Positions 42,947 to 51,649 of a stretch of 64,000 nucleotides of DNA are shown here, piece by piece (position 1 is the stretch's first letter; each line of letters begins with the position of its first letter). Both the position numbers and the translations under genes were made by a program. This DNA is from Pseudomonadota bacterium (lineage in GTDB: Bacteria; Myxococcota_A; Polyangia; GCA-2747355): assembly GCA_016711215.1 (NCBI GenBank), contig JADJTL010000001.1, positions 310,001-374,000 on the forward strand. The letters run 5' to 3'. The notes under the pieces are model-generated. The model was not told the DNA's origin. It was given only the letters and a program-made list of their open reading frames with translations, and made no database searches.

Positions 42947-44257
42947 CTAGGACCGGGGCGCGGGGGGATTGGGCAGGAAGACGAGGTGTCGTAGGGATTG
43001 GATGGCGTCGCGGGCTCCGGACGAGGTGATCAGGTCATCGAAGGCGGCGCTCAGGTCGAGCAGGGGCGTGACCGTGTCCTCGGCCAAGTCGTAGCGATAG
43101 AGCTGGCTGTTCGTGAAGAAGAGCAAATCGTCATGGCCGGGGATCTGCGCCGCGCCCTGAAGCCCCGCCGGCACATCGCCGCCGCCGCCCGGATCGGGCG
43201 GCAACAGGGCGAGCGCGACGCAGTTCGCGGCCGAGATGTCGGGGGTGGGGCAGCGTACGAGCGTGCGCAACTGGTTCCCGTAGCGCCGCTGCGGAAAGAG
43301 GTAGAGCGACCCGTTGGTGTGCAGCACGATGCTGTAGATCGGGGTCGTGGCCGCGCCCGCGAAGGCCACAGGGTCGAAGCGGTGCGCCAGGGTGAAGTCC
43401 TGGCCAGCGCCGCTGAGATGCACCACCGTGCCGGCCGTGTCGTCGGAGGCGCCGTAGTCGGTCAGATAGAGATCGCTCGCGGTACCCGCGCAGGACGACA
43501 GGGAGCCGCCCTCTGAGGTGGTCGTGCGGTAGAGGGGCTTGGCGAGGCGGAAGGTCGAGCCCCCGACCTCGACGAAGAGGCCGACGGCATTCCCGGCGGT
43601 CCAGCCGCCGAACTCGCCGGCGATCAGGCCGCTGGCTACCGAGCACAGGCCGTGGAGGTTCGCGAGGCGGTCCTCGGGGGCCAACGCTGGGGCGCTGTCG
43701 ACGTTCGCCTGCTCCAGCGGACGCAGGGGATCGAGGCCGAGGACCTCGAGACGCGCTGCGGCGCCCGAGCCGACCAAGAGCGTGCCACGCCAAAGCGCCA
43801 GGCTCCGGGCCGAGCTATCGCCGATGCCGTCCAGCCGCAACGCGGCGCCCGCCTTGCGGACGCTGGTCGTGGCGGGTGCACTGGGGTCCAGCTCCAGCAG
43901 CTCGAGGAAGCTGGCGGCCTGGCCCTGCACGAGGATGGCGAAACGCAAGCGCGTCGACCGAGCCGCCCCGTCGGCGTCGCTGCCCGGGGCGGCATCCTTG
44001 CTGGCGCCGCCTCGCGCGTCGCCAGCGAGCGCCAGGTCGCCTGAGAGCGGCCCGAGATCGCGATCGGCGGCGCGTCGCGGGTCGAAGCCAACGCGCGCGC
44101 AGCCGGGGAGCCACGCCGCGACCAGGCAGGCGAGCAGCCACCCGGGCGGTCCCTGCCTCAGGACCGTCGCTATGCCAGGGTCCGGACGCGACCCGAAGCC
44201 AGCGCGCGCGGGGTCTGCCGAGCGCGTCGGCGTCGCTGCGTTGCCGGTCGACCGCAT
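42947..44257 (-). CDS. Predicted lipoprotein of unknown function
   Basis: A 436-residue protein. A long leader leads to a hydrophobic segment (GWLLACLVAAWLPGCARVG) with a good lipobox LPGC near residue 55, followed by an Asp/Gly/Ala-rich linker (residues about 65-100). The mature part has many short beta strands and hydrophobic repeats (LALWRGTLLVGSG, GLIAGEFGGW, LYLTDYG, SLYLFPQRRYG, LLFFTNSQLYRYDL) at intervals of 40-60 residues, consistent with a beta-propeller. No family is recognised. ATG 44257 is one choice; an internal start nearer the hydrophobic segment is plausible. It diverges from the DprE1-like gene. Confidence 0.65.
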   Translation of the reverse strand: MRSTGNAATPTRSADPARAGFGSRPDPGIATVLRQGPPGWLLACLVAAWLPGCARVGFDPRRAADRDLGPLSGDLALAGDARGGASKDAAPGSDADGAARSTRLRFAILVQGQAASFLELLELDPSAPATTSVRKAGAALRLDGIGDSSARSLALWRGTLLVGSGAAARLEVLGLDPLRPLEQANVDSAPALAPEDRLANLHGLCSVASGLIAGEFGGWTAGNAVGLFVEVGGSTFRLAKPLYRTTTSEGGSLSSCAGTASDLYLTDYGASDDTAGTVVHLSGAGQDFTLAHRFDPVAFAGAATTPIYSIVLHTNGSLYLFPQRRYGNQLRTLVRCPTPDISAANCVALALLPPDPGGGGDVPAGLQGAAQIPGHDDLLFFTNSQLYRYDLAEDTVTPLLDLSAAFDDLITSSGARDAIQSLRHLVFLPNPPAPRS

Positions 44258-44392
44258 GCCCTCAAGTATGCGCCCTTCGCGCGCCTCGCTACAGTCGCCA
44301 ATGTGGGTGCCCCCTGGCGACCTCCACCGGCGCCCGATTGACCCGATCATTCTCGGCGGTGCAGACTCGCTCTCCATGGTGGGACGCGCACG

Positions 44393-45739
44393 ATGCTGAG
44401 GTGGGGGAAGCGCAGCGCTGAGGGGCCACGCTTGGCCGGCTGGGGTCGGCTCAGCGTGCCCGGACGCGAGCGCCGCTCCGAAGCGCTAGAGCCGCTGACC
44501 GAGGGCGCGGTGCTGACGCGCGGCCTCGGACGGTCCTACGGGGATGCTTCGCTGCCGCCACCCTCGGTGCTGGAGGTGGCGGCCACGCCGCTCGCCGATC
44601 GCATCCTCGCCTTCGATGAGACGACAGGCGCGCTGCGCGCGGAGGCGGGGCTCTCGCTGGCGGCCATCAATCAGCTCTTTCTCCCCCGTCGCTGGTGCTC
44701 CCCGACCTTGCCCGGCACGCAGTTCATCACCCTCGGCGGGATGGTCGCGGCCGATGTCCACGACAAGAGTCATCACTGCGCCGGCAGCTTTGGTCGCCAC
44801 GTCAAGGGGCTGCGCCTGCGTGTCGGCGACGGGCGCATCGTCGATTGCTCAGCGAGCGCGCACGAGGACCTCTTCTGGGCCACCGTCGGCGGCATGGGTC
44901 TGACCGGTCACATCCTCGAGGTCGAGCTCACGCTGCAGCGCATCCCCTCGCCGTGGATCTGGCAGGAGAGCGAGCGCGTGCCGAACATCGATGCCTACCT
45001 CGACGCGCTCGAGTCGGCGGCCCGCACGTGGCCCTACACTGTCGGTTGGATCGACTGCCTCTCGCGCGGTCGCAAGCTGGGCCGCGGGGTGCTGCTCTGC
45101 GGGCGCTGGGCGGAGGCGCATGAGGCTCCACCCTTCGCTCCCGCGGCCAAGCACAAGCTGACGGTCCCCTTCGAGCTGCCGAGCTGGGCGCTGAGCGGCC
45201 CGACCGTCAGGGCCTTCAACGAGGTCTATTACGGGTCGCACCAGCCGCGGCAGCGTCAGCGGATCGTCCATCCCGAGAGCTTCTTCCATCCGCTCGACGC
45301 GATCCTCCACTGGAACCGCATCTACGGCGCGCGCGGCTTCACGCAGTACCAATGCCTGCTGCCGAGGAGCGCTGGTCGTGGCGCAGCGCGGCGCTTCCTC
45401 GAGCTGTTGACGGCGCGCGGCGGCGCGTCCTTCCTCTGCGTGATCAAGGATTGCGGAGAGCAGGGGCAGGGGCTGCTCTCCTTTCCGATGCCGGGCGTCT
45501 CGATCGCGCTCGATCTCGCTGTTCGTGACGATACGCAGCAGCTCGTCGACGCGCTCAATGAGCTGGTGATCGCCGAGGGCGGGCGCATCTACCTGGCGAA
45601 GGACGCCTTCACCCGCGCGGAGCACTTTCGCGCGATGGAGCCGCGGCTCGAGGGCTGGCAGGCTGTGCGGCGGCGCTGGGATCCGGAAGGCCGCCTGCGC
45701 AGCGCGCTTTCCGTGCGGCTCTTCGGAGACCCGCCATGA
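44393..45739 (+). CDS. DprE1-like FAD-dependent decaprenylphosphoryl-ribose oxidase homologue
   Basis: A 448-residue VAO-fold flavoenzyme. TRGLGRSYGDAS near residue 42 binds FAD, and VAADVHDKSHHCAGSFGRHVKG near 118 corresponds to the DprE1 active-site and FAD region. AEGGRIYLAKDAFT near 395 and the RRRWDP end also follow DprE1. DprE1 oxidises decaprenylphosphoryl-ribose to the 2-keto form, which DprE2 reduces to the arabinose epimer. The next gene is an SDR coupled by ATGA (45736-45739), the same two-gene logic. The substrate lipid in this organism is unknown. At the position of the benzothiazinone-target Cys the sequence reads SIALD, with Ala. Confidence 0.78.
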   Translation: MLRWGKRSAEGPRLAGWGRLSVPGRERRSEALEPLTEGAVLTRGLGRSYGDASLPPPSVLEVAATPLADRILAFDETTGALRAEAGLSLAAINQLFLPRRWCSPTLPGTQFITLGGMVAADVHDKSHHCAGSFGRHVKGLRLRVGDGRIVDCSASAHEDLFWATVGGMGLTGHILEVELTLQRIPSPWIWQESERVPNIDAYLDALESAARTWPYTVGWIDCLSRGRKLGRGVLLCGRWAEAHEAPPFAPAAKHKLTVPFELPSWALSGPTVRAFNEVYYGSHQPRQRQRIVHPESFFHPLDAILHWNRIYGARGFTQYQCLLPRSAGRGAARRFLELLTARGGASFLCVIKDCGEQGQGLLSFPMPGVSIALDLAVRDDTQQLVDALNELVIAEGGRIYLAKDAFTRAEHFRAMEPRLEGWQAVRRRWDPEGRLRSALSVRLFGDPP

Positions 45740-46491
45740 GCCAGAAGGTCGTCTTCCTCGGTGCGACGCGCGGCATGGGTCGCGCCCTGGCGCGCTTGCT
45801 GGCTGCGCGCGGGGACGTGCTGTGCTTGCTCGGGCGCCAGGCAGACGACCTGGCCCGCAGCGCGGCCGACCTCGAGGCCTATGGCGAGTCCTACGGCGCG
45901 CGCGCCGTCGCCGGCACCGCGCTCTGTGATTTAGAGCAACCGGCGACCTTTGCGCCGGCCCTCGAGGCGGCCGAGCGGTTGCTGTCACGACCTGACCTGG
46001 TGGTGGTGAGCGCGGGTGTCTTCGCCCCGCAGGACGCGCTCGAGGACGACCCCGCGCTGGCGGCGCGCCTCTTGGCGGTGGACTTTACCAACACCGTGCT
46101 CTTCTGCGAGGAGGCGCGCAAGCGGCTGCTCGCGCAGGGTGGCGGCACGCTCTGTGTCTTCAGCTCCGTAGCGGGCGACCGCGGCCGCAAGCCCGTGGCG
46201 ATCTATGGCGCAGCCAAGGCAGGCCTCTCGCACTACCTCGAGAGCCTCGACCACAAGTACCGCGCCGCGGGATTGCGCACGATCTGCGTCAAGCCCGGGT
46301 TCGTACGCACCGGGATGACCGCCGGCCTCAAGGAACCCCCCTTCGCGGGCGACCCGCAGGACGTCGCCCGGCGCGTGCTGCGCGCGATCGATCGCGGCGA
46401 GCCGGTGGTTTATGCGCCCGCGGCCTGGCGCGCGGTGATGGCGGTGATTCGGGCCCTGCCGCGGCAGGTGATGCGCCGCGTCGACTTCTGA
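45736..46491 (+). CDS. Short-chain dehydrogenase/reductase, DprE2-like
   Basis: A 251-residue SDR. LGATRGMGRALAR at the N-terminus is the nucleotide-binding TGxxxGxG-type loop, VVSAGVF near residue 92 the NAG-like motif, and FSSVAGDRGRKPVAIYGAAKAG near 138-160 holds the catalytic Ser and YxxxK. The C-terminal hydrophobic segment near 225-245 may contact membrane lipid, as in DprE2. The start overlaps the stop of the DprE1-like gene, so the two are translationally coupled and probably act in sequence as an oxidase-reductase epimerase. Substrate is inferred from the neighbour only. Confidence 0.8.
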   Translation: MSQKVVFLGATRGMGRALARLLAARGDVLCLLGRQADDLARSAADLEAYGESYGARAVAGTALCDLEQPATFAPALEAAERLLSRPDLVVVSAGVFAPQDALEDDPALAARLLAVDFTNTVLFCEEARKRLLAQGGGTLCVFSSVAGDRGRKPVAIYGAAKAGLSHYLESLDHKYRAAGLRTICVKPGFVRTGMTAGLKEPPFAGDPQDVARRVLRAIDRGEPVVYAPAAWRAVMAVIRALPRQVMRRVDF

Positions 46492-46530
46492 CCGCGTCGC
46501 CTGCGCTCCGTCACTGCGGCGCCGAGGCGC

Positions 46531-47619
46531 TCAGCGCGGCAGGGGATCGTCGCCGAAGCCGATCAGCATGGGCTCAGGCTCGAGCCAGACGCCGAAGCGG
46601 GCGTGGACGCCCCGGCGAATCTCCGTCGCCAGCGCGAGTACGGCGCGCGCGCTGCCGCCGCCACGGTGGACGACCGCCAACGCGTGCTTGCGCGAGATAC
46701 CGACGCTGGCGTCACCGAAGCCCTTGCCGAAGCCGGCCTGCTCGATCAGCCAGGCGGCGGCGAGCTTGATCGTGCCGTCGGCGAGGCGTTGGTAGGGTAG
46801 GGTCGAGGCCTCCCCGCCGCCGCCGTCGCGGGCGGCGCGTCGAAGCAGGGCCTCCGCCTCCTCCGCCGCAAGCTGCGGATTGAGGAAGAACGAGCCCGCG
46901 CTGCGCGTCTCGGGATCCTGCGCGTCCAGCACCATTCCCTTGCTGCGGCGCAGGGTGAGCACGGCGTCGTGAATCCGCTGCGCTGAGGCTGCCGTGGCGC
47001 TCGAGGCAGCGATCAGCGCGCGCAGCTCCGGATGGGCCGGGAGTGGGGCCGGGCGCCGGCTGAGCCGAAAGCCCGCGCCGAGGATCACGTAGCGTTCGCG
47101 CGCCGCCTGCTTGAAGACGCTGCGCCGATAGCTCAGGCCACAGGCGCTGGCCGGCAGCTCCTCGAGGCGGTCGGCGACCGCGTCGTAGACCCGCACGCGC
47201 GTCAGGCAATCGGACACCTGTTGACCATAGGCGCCGACGTTCTGAATCGGCGTCGCGCCGACCCAGCCAGGAATGCCCGCCAGGCATTCGAGACCCCCGA
47301 GACCCTCGGCCACACAGGCGGCGACGAAGGCGCTCCAGGGCTCACCCGCCGCCGCCCAGACCTCGACGCTCTCGGCGCCGTCGTCGCGCCGCGTGATGCC
47401 GCGCAGGAGCGGCTGCAGCACGCAGCCGGCGAAGCCCTCGTCGGCGATCAGCACATTGCTACCGCCGCCGAGGACGACCCAGGGGGTCGCGGCGCGGCGC
47501 AGCGCGCGCACTGCGCCGACAACTTCGTGCTCGTGCTCGAGCTCGAGCACGCGGCGCGCGGGACCGCCCAGCCCGAGGGTCGTGCGCACTGCCAGAGGCT
47601 CGTTCAGAAGCTCGCGCAT
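46531..47619 (-). CDS. murB: UDP-N-acetylenolpyruvoylglucosamine reductase
   Basis: A 362-residue MurB of the longer, E. coli-like type. VLGGGSNVLIADEGFAG near residue 48 binds FAD and AGIPGWVGATPIQNVGAYGQQV near 115 is the central FAD/substrate loop. CGLSYRRSVFK follows, then RSAGSFFLNP near 238 with the catalytic Ser, and SRKHALAVVHRGGGSA near 310 with the final Glu-containing region. It reduces UDP-GlcNAc-enolpyruvate to UDP-MurNAc in peptidoglycan synthesis. No other mur gene is adjacent. It is convergent with the SDR gene. Confidence 0.94.
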   Translation of the reverse strand: MRELLNEPLAVRTTLGLGGPARRVLELEHEHEVVGAVRALRRAATPWVVLGGGSNVLIADEGFAGCVLQPLLRGITRRDDGAESVEVWAAAGEPWSAFVAACVAEGLGGLECLAGIPGWVGATPIQNVGAYGQQVSDCLTRVRVYDAVADRLEELPASACGLSYRRSVFKQAARERYVILGAGFRLSRRPAPLPAHPELRALIAASSATAASAQRIHDAVLTLRRSKGMVLDAQDPETRSAGSFFLNPQLAAEEAEALLRRAARDGGGGEASTLPYQRLADGTIKLAAAWLIEQAGFGKGFGDASVGISRKHALAVVHRGGGSARAVLALATEIRRGVHARFGVWLEPEPMLIGFGDDPLPR

Positions 47620-47772
47620 CGGGACTCACTGCCGGCGGCACGCTAACACGGCGACCCGAGGTTGACGCGGGCCTCCGCCGCGCCTCGGCCCGGCGCGGGT
47701 CAGCGGCGCCGCGACACCCCTGGCGCCACGCCCCCCGCGTGGTAGCTTGGGCGCTCACTCTAGGAGAGAATC

Positions 47773-48345
47773 ATGGCCGCCACGCCCTCAACGATGCTCG
47801 CGCTGGGTACACTCGCCCCCGACTTCAGCCTGCCCGATCCCGACGGGCGCGTCGTCTCGCGCGACGCGTTCGCGTCGGCCCCGGCGCTGCTGGTGATGTT
47901 CATCTGCAACCACTGTCCCTTCGTCAAGCACGTACGCGAGGAGCTGGCGCGTCTCGGGCGCGACTACGCCGCGCGTGGTGTGGCCCTGGTGGCGATCAAC
48001 GCTAACGACGCCGAGGCCTATCCGGACGATAGTCCGGCGGCGATGAAGCTCGAGGCCGCGGCGGCCGGGTACGCGTTCCCCTATCTCGTCGACCGGACGC
48101 AGGCGGTGGCGCAGGCCTATCGGGCCGCCTGCACCCCCGACTTCTTCCTCTTCGATGGCGAGCGACGCCTGGTCTATCGCGGCCAGCTCGACGATAGCCG
48201 TCCGAGCAACGGGCTGCCGGTGACGGGTCGCGACCTGCGGGCGGCGCTCGACGCGCTGCTGGGCGGGCGTCCCATCGGCGCCGATCAGCGGCCAAGCATC
48301 GGCTGCAACATCAAGTGGCGGCCGGGCAACGCGCCGCAACCCTGA
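47773..48345 (+). CDS. Thioredoxin-family (AhpC/TlpA-like) protein
   Basis: A 190-residue thioredoxin-fold protein with no signal peptide. APDFSLPDPDGRVVS near residue 16 is the peroxiredoxin/TlpA N-terminal signature, MFICNHCPFVKHVREEL near 42 carries a CxxC (Cys-Asn-His-Cys) active site, and IGCNIKW near the C-terminus is typical of this cytoplasmic subgroup. A thiol-disulfide reductase or peroxidase role is likely but unproven. AGGAGA lies 8 bp upstream of the ATG. The Nudix gene follows after 7 bp and may be co-transcribed. Confidence 0.88.
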   Translation: MAATPSTMLALGTLAPDFSLPDPDGRVVSRDAFASAPALLVMFICNHCPFVKHVREELARLGRDYAARGVALVAINANDAEAYPDDSPAAMKLEAAAAGYAFPYLVDRTQAVAQAYRAACTPDFFLFDGERRLVYRGQLDDSRPSNGLPVTGRDLRAALDALLGGRPIGADQRPSIGCNIKWRPGNAPQP

Positions 48346-48352
48346 ACGCGCA

Positions 48353-48961
48353 ATGGCGACCGTCGGCGCTGGGATCGCGCACCTGAGGGAGATGATGGCA
48401 GGGCATCGGCCCGCGGTCCTCCCTGGAGCGGCCGCAGCGCGGGCGGCGGTAGCCCTCGTCCTGCGGCCCGCGCGTGGCGACGACTGCGAGCTCTTGCTGA
48501 TCCATCGGGCCGAGCACCCGGCCGATCCCTGGTCGGGGCAGATGGCGCTGCCCGGTGGTCGTGTCGACCCCGAGGACGCCTTGGCGCGGGACGCTGCCGA
48601 ACGCGAGGTGCGCGAGGAGGTCGACCTCGACCTGCGACGCGCGGGTCGCCTGCTCGGGGTGTTGGATGAGGTCGAGGCCACGGCGCGCGGACGGCGCCTG
48701 CCGCTGGTGATCACGCCCTTTGTCTTCGAGCTGACCGAGCCGGTCGATCCGCGGCCCAACCACGAGGTTCAGGCGCTCTATTGGGTTGGCCTCGCGTCGC
48801 TGCGGGATCCGGCGTCCGCGACGACGATGCGCGTCGCCTATGACGGGCTCGAGCACGCGCTTCCCGGCATCCGCGTCGGCGAGCAGGTGGTTTGGGGTCT
48901 CACCTATCGAGTGCTGCGGCGCTTCTTCTCCCTGCTCGACCCGTCTCGGCTCGGCCCCTAA
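48353..48961 (+). CDS. Nudix hydrolase, CoA pyrophosphatase-like
   Basis: A 202-residue Nudix hydrolase. The segment WSGQMALPGGRVDPEDALARDAAEREVREEVDL near residues 60-95 contains the Nudix box. The preceding LLIHRAEHPADPWSGQ part, with about 30 residues around it, matches the CoA pyrophosphatase (NudL/YeaB, UPF0035) group, which splits CoA into 3',5'-ADP and phosphopantetheine. The box has Val-Asp where Gly-hydrophobic is usual. It overlaps the convergent gamma-glutamyltransferase gene by 4 bp. Confidence 0.82.
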   Translation: MATVGAGIAHLREMMAGHRPAVLPGAAAARAAVALVLRPARGDDCELLLIHRAEHPADPWSGQMALPGGRVDPEDALARDAAEREVREEVDLDLRRAGRLLGVLDEVEATARGRRLPLVITPFVFELTEPVDPRPNHEVQALYWVGLASLRDPASATTMRVAYDGLEHALPGIRVGEQVVWGLTYRVLRRFFSLLDPSRLGP

Positions 48962-50778
48962 TACGCGGCTGGCGCCCCGAATTTGCGCGGGTCTGAGGCA
49001 CCGAGCCGGTTTGCGCCCTCGACAGTGACGAGCTGCACCGCGGTGTAGGGATCCGGTGGCCGGCGAATCAGGCGCAGGCGATGACCGCGCTGCTTGAGGT
49101 CCTCGAGCACGTCGCTGGTGATCGCGGGCTCATAGCTGAGCTGATTGGGGAGCCACTGATGATGCAACCGCGGGCGACTGACGGCCTCGCCGGGCGGCAG
49201 CTCGAAGGCCAGCACGTTGAGCAGCACCTGCAGCGTCGCGCTGAGGATCGTCGGACCGCCTGAACCGCCGAGGACTGCGTAGACCTGCCCGTCGCGCGTC
49301 ACGATCGTCGGGGCCATGCTGGAGAGCGGACGCTTGCCCGGGGCGATCGCGTTGGTCTCGCTCTGCACCAGACCAAAGGCGTTGGCCTCGCCCGGTCGTG
49401 CGGCAAAATCGTCCATCGTGTTGTTGAGCACGATGTCCGAGCGCGCGCCGACGACGAAGGCGCCAAAGCTCGTGTTGATGCTCGTGGTCAGTGCGACCGC
49501 CATGCCCTCGGCATCGACGACGCTGAGGTGGCTCGTGCCGCCTCGGCCACCGCTCGGTGCGCGCGGGGCTTCGCCGGTCAGCCCATAGCTCGCGCCGAGC
49601 ACGACGTGGTAGCCGATGCGCTGGTTGAGCTGATCGGCCGACGCCTTCGAGAGCAGGCGGTCGACCGGCACGGCGACGAAGTCGCTGTCGCCGAGCAGGC
49701 GCGCGCGATCGGCGAAGGTGTGCTTCAGCGTCTCGGCGAGCAGGTGCAAGTAGGCCGCGGAGTTATGACCGAGGCCACGCAGGTCGCGCTGCTGCAGCAC
49801 GTTGAGCGCCCCGAGGATCACCGTGCCGCCCGAGGAGGGCGGCGGAAAGCCGAAGACCGTGAAGCGGCCGAAGCGGGTGCTCAATACCTTGCGCCAGACC
49901 GGGCGGTAGCCTGCGAGATCGGCGGCGGCGAGCTGGCCGCCCGCGCGTCGCACGCTGGCGACGAGGTCGCGCGCGATCCACCCGCGGTAGAACACGCGCG
50001 GTCCTTGGCGGGCGATCGCCTCGAGGGTGGTGGCGAGGCGGGGCCGGCGGAGCCGCTGGCCGGCGCGCAGGGGCACGCCGTCGGGGAGGTAGGTGCGGCC
50101 CAGGGCCTTGCTGCGCCGCAGGCCCCGCTGCTCGTGCTGAAGCAGCAGCGCCAGATAGGGGCCGACCTCGAAACCGCGGCGCGCCAGGCGAATAGCGGGC
50201 CGCAGGACGCGCCGCAGGCCGAGGCGGCCGAAGCGCGCGAGCGCCGTGGCGCAGCCCTGGACCTCGCCGGGTACGGCGACGGCGAGCCCGCCGACGGCGC
50301 TGGCCTCCGCATCGACCCCGGCGCGCGAAAACATCTCGCGCGTGGCGGCGCCTGGCGCGGTTTCGCGGAAGTCGAGCGCGAGCGGCGCCTCGCTGCCCGC
50401 CGGGCGCAGGAGCAGCAGCCCGCCGCCGCCAAGGCCGCTGCCCGCGGGGTTGACGATGCCGAGCGCGAACATCGCGGCGCAGGCCGCGTCGATGGCGTTG
50501 CCGCCGGCGCGCAGCACCTCGAGCCCGGCGGCGGAGGCGAGCGGGTGGTCGGTCGCGACGACGCCGTGGGTGCCCGCCACGACTGCTGCTGTGCTCGGCC
50601 GCGTGGCCTCGGTGGCGGCGCGCTCCGTCCGCGCGAGCGCGTGGCCGCCGTCGACAACCCAGGCGCTGAGCGCCAGCAGCAGGCCGAGGCCGCGACCTTT
50701 GCCCGTCGCCGGCGCAGCGCGCCGTGGCTGGCGCAGGGGGGGGGTCGTGGTGTCATCAGGGGTGCGCATGAGGCTCAT
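48958..50778 (-). CDS. ggt: Gamma-glutamyltransferase, exported
   Basis: A 606-residue Ntn-hydrolase. A signal sequence (GLGLLLALSAWVVDGGHALA, ending near residue 50) precedes the large subunit (GVVATDHPLASAAGLEVLRAGGNAIDAACA near 75). The self-cleavage site GRGGTSHLSVVD gives the new N-terminal nucleophile Thr415, and SSMAPTIV and GSGGPTI near 495-515 form the oxyanion and Gly-Gly regions. It transfers or hydrolyses gamma-glutamyl groups of glutathione and related compounds in the periplasm. Its ATG overlaps the stop of the methyltransferase gene (ATGA at 50775-50778). Confidence 0.92.
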   Translation of the reverse strand: MSLMRTPDDTTTPPLRQPRRAAPATGKGRGLGLLLALSAWVVDGGHALARTERAATEATRPSTAAVVAGTHGVVATDHPLASAAGLEVLRAGGNAIDAACAAMFALGIVNPAGSGLGGGGLLLLRPAGSEAPLALDFRETAPGAATREMFSRAGVDAEASAVGGLAVAVPGEVQGCATALARFGRLGLRRVLRPAIRLARRGFEVGPYLALLLQHEQRGLRRSKALGRTYLPDGVPLRAGQRLRRPRLATTLEAIARQGPRVFYRGWIARDLVASVRRAGGQLAAADLAGYRPVWRKVLSTRFGRFTVFGFPPPSSGGTVILGALNVLQQRDLRGLGHNSAAYLHLLAETLKHTFADRARLLGDSDFVAVPVDRLLSKASADQLNQRIGYHVVLGASYGLTGEAPRAPSGGRGGTSHLSVVDAEGMAVALTTSINTSFGAFVVGARSDIVLNNTMDDFAARPGEANAFGLVQSETNAIAPGKRPLSSMAPTIVTRDGQVYAVLGGSGGPTILSATLQVLLNVLAFELPPGEAVSRPRLHHQWLPNQLSYEPAITSDVLEDLKQRGHRLRLIRRPPDPYTAVQLVTVEGANRLGASDPRKFGAPAAY

Positions 50779-51587
50779 TGCTTTCCGCTACAGACGAAGG
50801 TCGGCACCAGGTGAGCGCTGAAGCCAACTCGCTGCGGCATGCCGAGGTAGAGGACGCGGCGCACGGCCGCATGGCAGGCAGCTACGGTGCTGTCCGTCGG
50901 CTCGAGGCCGGCCGCGCGTGCCGCTTGGTCGCCGAGACGGAGCAGCCGGTCGCAGTAGGCGCGGGCGCTCTCGCGGCGTGACGTGCCGATTGCGTGCAGG
51001 CGCACGCCAATCGCCGCGAAGCCAAAGGTGTGCAGCAGCGCCGGCAGGCGCGGACCGAGCGCGACATCGGCGGGTTGGCGAGCCACGGCCGCCGCGCGAT
51101 GCAGGTGCAGCATCGCCTCGTCGACCTCGGGCAGGGGTCCGTCGAAGTAGAAGCGCTGGCCGAGATTGTCGGGCTCCACGGCCACCAGTGAGCCCTCGCC
51201 GCGCAAGACGCGCCGCGCCTCGCGCAGCAGGGCGTGCGGGTCCCTGCAGTGCTGCAGCGTCATCACGCTCAGCACCACATCCACCGTCCTGGGGCCGAGC
51301 GGCAGGGTCGAGTCGGCCGCGTGCAGCAGGCTGCAGCGCGGGGCGTAGCGCGTGCCCGCCAGGCCTGTCGTGGCCTCGCGCAGCGCCCGCCGATCGCTGT
51401 CGACACCGAGGTAGCGCGCTTGCGGGAGCTGCGGCAGCAGCACGTGGGCCGCGCGCGCTGCCGCGCAGCGGTAGTCCAGCAGCACGCGGGTCGCGGCGGG
51501 AATGGTGCGCAGCAGGGCGTGTGTCAGCCCCTCATCCCACCAGCCCGGCTCGCTGTCGCCGCTCAAGATCTGCGGTAGCGCTGCCAC
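50775..51587 (-). CDS. Class I SAM-dependent methyltransferase
   Basis: A 270-residue Rossmann methyltransferase. Motif I is degenerate (RVLLDYRCAAARAAHVL near residue 35 in place of the usual Gly-rich loop). It is followed by YLGVDSDRRALREA with the acidic ribose contact, HAADSTLPLGPRTVDVVLSVMTLQHCRDPHALLREARRVL near 88-130 (motifs II-IV), and VEPDN after. Such enzymes methylate small molecules or lipids; no substrate is suggested. The coupled downstream gene is ggt, which gives no clear link. A HAD phosphatase diverges upstream. Confidence 0.78.
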   Translation of the reverse strand: MAALPQILSGDSEPGWWDEGLTHALLRTIPAATRVLLDYRCAAARAAHVLLPQLPQARYLGVDSDRRALREATTGLAGTRYAPRCSLLHAADSTLPLGPRTVDVVLSVMTLQHCRDPHALLREARRVLRGEGSLVAVEPDNLGQRFYFDGPLPEVDEAMLHLHRAAAVARQPADVALGPRLPALLHTFGFAAIGVRLHAIGTSRRESARAYCDRLLRLGDQAARAAGLEPTDSTVAACHAAVRRVLYLGMPQRVGFSAHLVPTFVCSGKQ

Positions 51588-51649
51588 GCGCCGAACCTAG
51601 CACAGCGTCCTGGCCACCGACCACGCGCCCGCGGCAGCCTCCTGCTAGA

